Below are positions 50,027 to 51,104 of a DNA stretch of 51,104 bases, in pieces. Source of the DNA: Phoronis australis (taxonomy: Eukaryota; Phoronida; Phoronidae); contig NMRA01000090.1 in NCBI GenBank assembly GCA_002633005.1, forward strand, positions 447,986 through 499,089. The letters are read 5' to 3'. The translations under genes and the position numbers were made by a program. How positions within the stretch are numbered: the first letter of the stretch is position 1; the number at the start of each line of letters is the position of its first letter. The notes beneath the pieces were generated by a model, which saw nothing but the letters and a program-made list of their open reading frames with translations, had not been told where the DNA came from and ran no database searches.

Positions 50027-50870
50027 TTTTTGTAAGTTTTTATTCCAGTATTAGACTCAAACATGATCTGTTTTCTCAACTGGATGTCTCAAAATTTTCA
50101 TACTTTATTTCTTATATAGTCATAGTTGGGCATGCCAACTTCACGTGTTATTTTTTTGCCATTTCTGATGTGTGTTTCACTGTAAACTAGTAGTAAAAAG
50201 TAGCCTGAAGATGAGATATTTGTCTAGAAATATCGCTGTGTAAATTATGTAACCTGCTGATGTCGAACGGATTTTCATTGCGCTGTTGTGATGTAAACAC
50301 AAGATCTCTATTTAGAAAATTTGAAGGAACTGAAATTAAACTCGTAAAAACGGAACAAAGTCGTGTATTCAATGAAATCACTATAATTTGGCGGTAATCT
50401 TTCTCGTATGCATATTTCATAGAAAGTGGGTATCTTCACGTTTAGGTACAAGTCGCAAGTTAAAGAACACAGTCGGAATTCAGTTCTTCTTGACAAACTA
50501 CGGAAAGGTATAGTTATATTTACAAACAATACCGTGATTGACGATAGTTCAGAGAAAGAATACATTCGAACAGGGAAAATTTTAAATCTCAACCTCCTCG
50601 TTTCCAAAAGTAGGCCTATTCTGCATCCACAGGTCTCAAGACATTTCTCACAACCTCGTTAAGGTTGAACATAGGAACCCCAGGCCTTTAAAAATCCTTT
50701 TGAAATAGCACTCATTGTCCATTATGGGAAGCCCGGTGAAAACAACAAATGATAAATGAGATCATTTTAAAATCTTTGAGGACCATGATGTATTAGCACT
50801 TTTCTAAAATATGTATTGTATACTGCACTGTTTCCTCGTTAAATAAATTCAAAAATATTATTAATAATAA
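50027..50870. other. Sequence downstream of copy B, possibly a further retroelement piece
   Basis: No gene is certain. The plus-strand stretch LFRKFEGTEIKLVKTEQSRV near 50310 and the open frame at 50426-50662 (YKSQVKEHSRNSVLLDKLRK) have the basic, charged look of the N-terminal part of retroelement proteins. I cannot place them with confidence. A 7-bp hairpin (GATATTT...AAATATC) lies near 50214-50233. Confidence 0.25.
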
Positions 50871-50889
50871 AAATTATAACGATGCTGAT

Positions 50890-50965
50890 AACAATTAATA
50901 GTAGTGGAAGTAGTAATAGTAGTAAAAGTAGTAATGGTAGTGATAACAGCATTAGTAGTCTGTTT
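50890..50965. repeat. (AGT)n-like imperfect microsatellite
   Basis: Repeats of AGT with variants (AGTAGTGGAAGTAGTAATAG). It yields Ser-rich and Leu-rich open frames on either strand that are not genes. Confidence 0.85.
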
Positions 50966-51104
50966 GTTTCTCTAAGAAAAAACGTTTTGTCCACTTGGTC
51001 AAATGGGGGGAGGGGGCTCATTGGAGCCCCCCGAGCCTCCCGACCCCCCGTGTGTGCGCGCATGTATTAACCAGGATTTTGCCTGTCGGACTTTCGGTCA
51101 GAAC

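Noticed and set aside
50205-50240. CCTGAAGATGAG followed by a 7-bp hairpin as a hammerhead motif of a Penelope-like element
   Set aside because: The stem is present, but the conserved core is not (no CTGATGA and no GAAA after stem II).
1-51104. CRISPR arrays, operons, ribosome binding sites or bacterial-type defence genes
   Set aside because: The DNA is clearly eukaryotic with spliced genes. The regular arrays present are minisatellites with near-identical units and no spacer structure.
35000-51104. A Hox or Evx homeobox gene to the right of LNPK
   Set aside because: No homeodomain sequence (for example a WFQNRR-type helix) was found on either strand, so any Hox/Evx gene would lie outside the window.

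Overview
This is nuclear DNA from an animal, probably a marine invertebrate. The genes have many small exons with GT-AG introns, the sequence is AT-rich, and both introns and flanks are full of short inverted-repeat elements, minisatellites and decayed transposons. No species can be named from the sequence. Gene content would suit an invertebrate deuterostome or another slowly evolving bilaterian. Near-identical sequence sits on both sides of three of the four runs of N, and the fourth lies at the edge of an inverted repeat. This suggests a heterozygous draft genome in which allelic contig ends were placed in series.

Two complete protein-coding genes were reconstructed by joining exons with compatible phases. 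They are convergent (tail to tail). The first, on the + strand at 2313-15064, is HIBADH, mitochondrial 3-hydroxyisobutyrate dehydrogenase of valine catabolism: nine coding exons, 333 residues, a TATA box and an N-terminal presequence. The second, on the - strand at 34891-18554, is LNPK (Lunapark), the membrane protein that stabilises three-way junctions of the tubular endoplasmic reticulum: eleven coding exons, 335 residues (341 with a possible 18-nt microexon). The two proteins are not known to work together. The pairing matters for synteny, because in human both genes flank Hox clusters on the EVX side (HIBADH beside HOXA/EVX1, LNPK beside HOXD/EVX2). Their adjacency here fits the ancestral pre-duplication order and suggests that the Hox cluster may be nearby.

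Layout: 1-1000 satellite-like tandem repeat; 1130-1870 one copy of an unclassified dispersed repeat; 2.3-15.1 kb HIBADH with MITE-like elements and a LINE fragment in its introns; 15.1-18.5 kb the region between the two 3' ends, with two minisatellites; 18.5-34.9 kb LNPK, whose introns hold a hAT-like MITE, a Harbinger-like element and several minisatellites; 35-51.1 kb gene-poor DNA with a hAT-like element, MITEs, a dead mariner copy at a CA/TG microsatellite, a second full copy of the dispersed repeat, and an inverted pair of Penelope-like retroelement 3' ends.

The most unusual signals are at splice sites. HIBADH carries a tandemly duplicated 17-nt microexon whose two copies have identical coding sequence. 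Exon 6 of HIBADH is preceded by a 42-43 bp minisatellite in which every unit ends in an acceptor-like AG. The last HIBADH exon is preceded by two decayed copies of its own acceptor. One LNPK donor has expanded into a roughly 60-bp minisatellite that repeats the donor motif.
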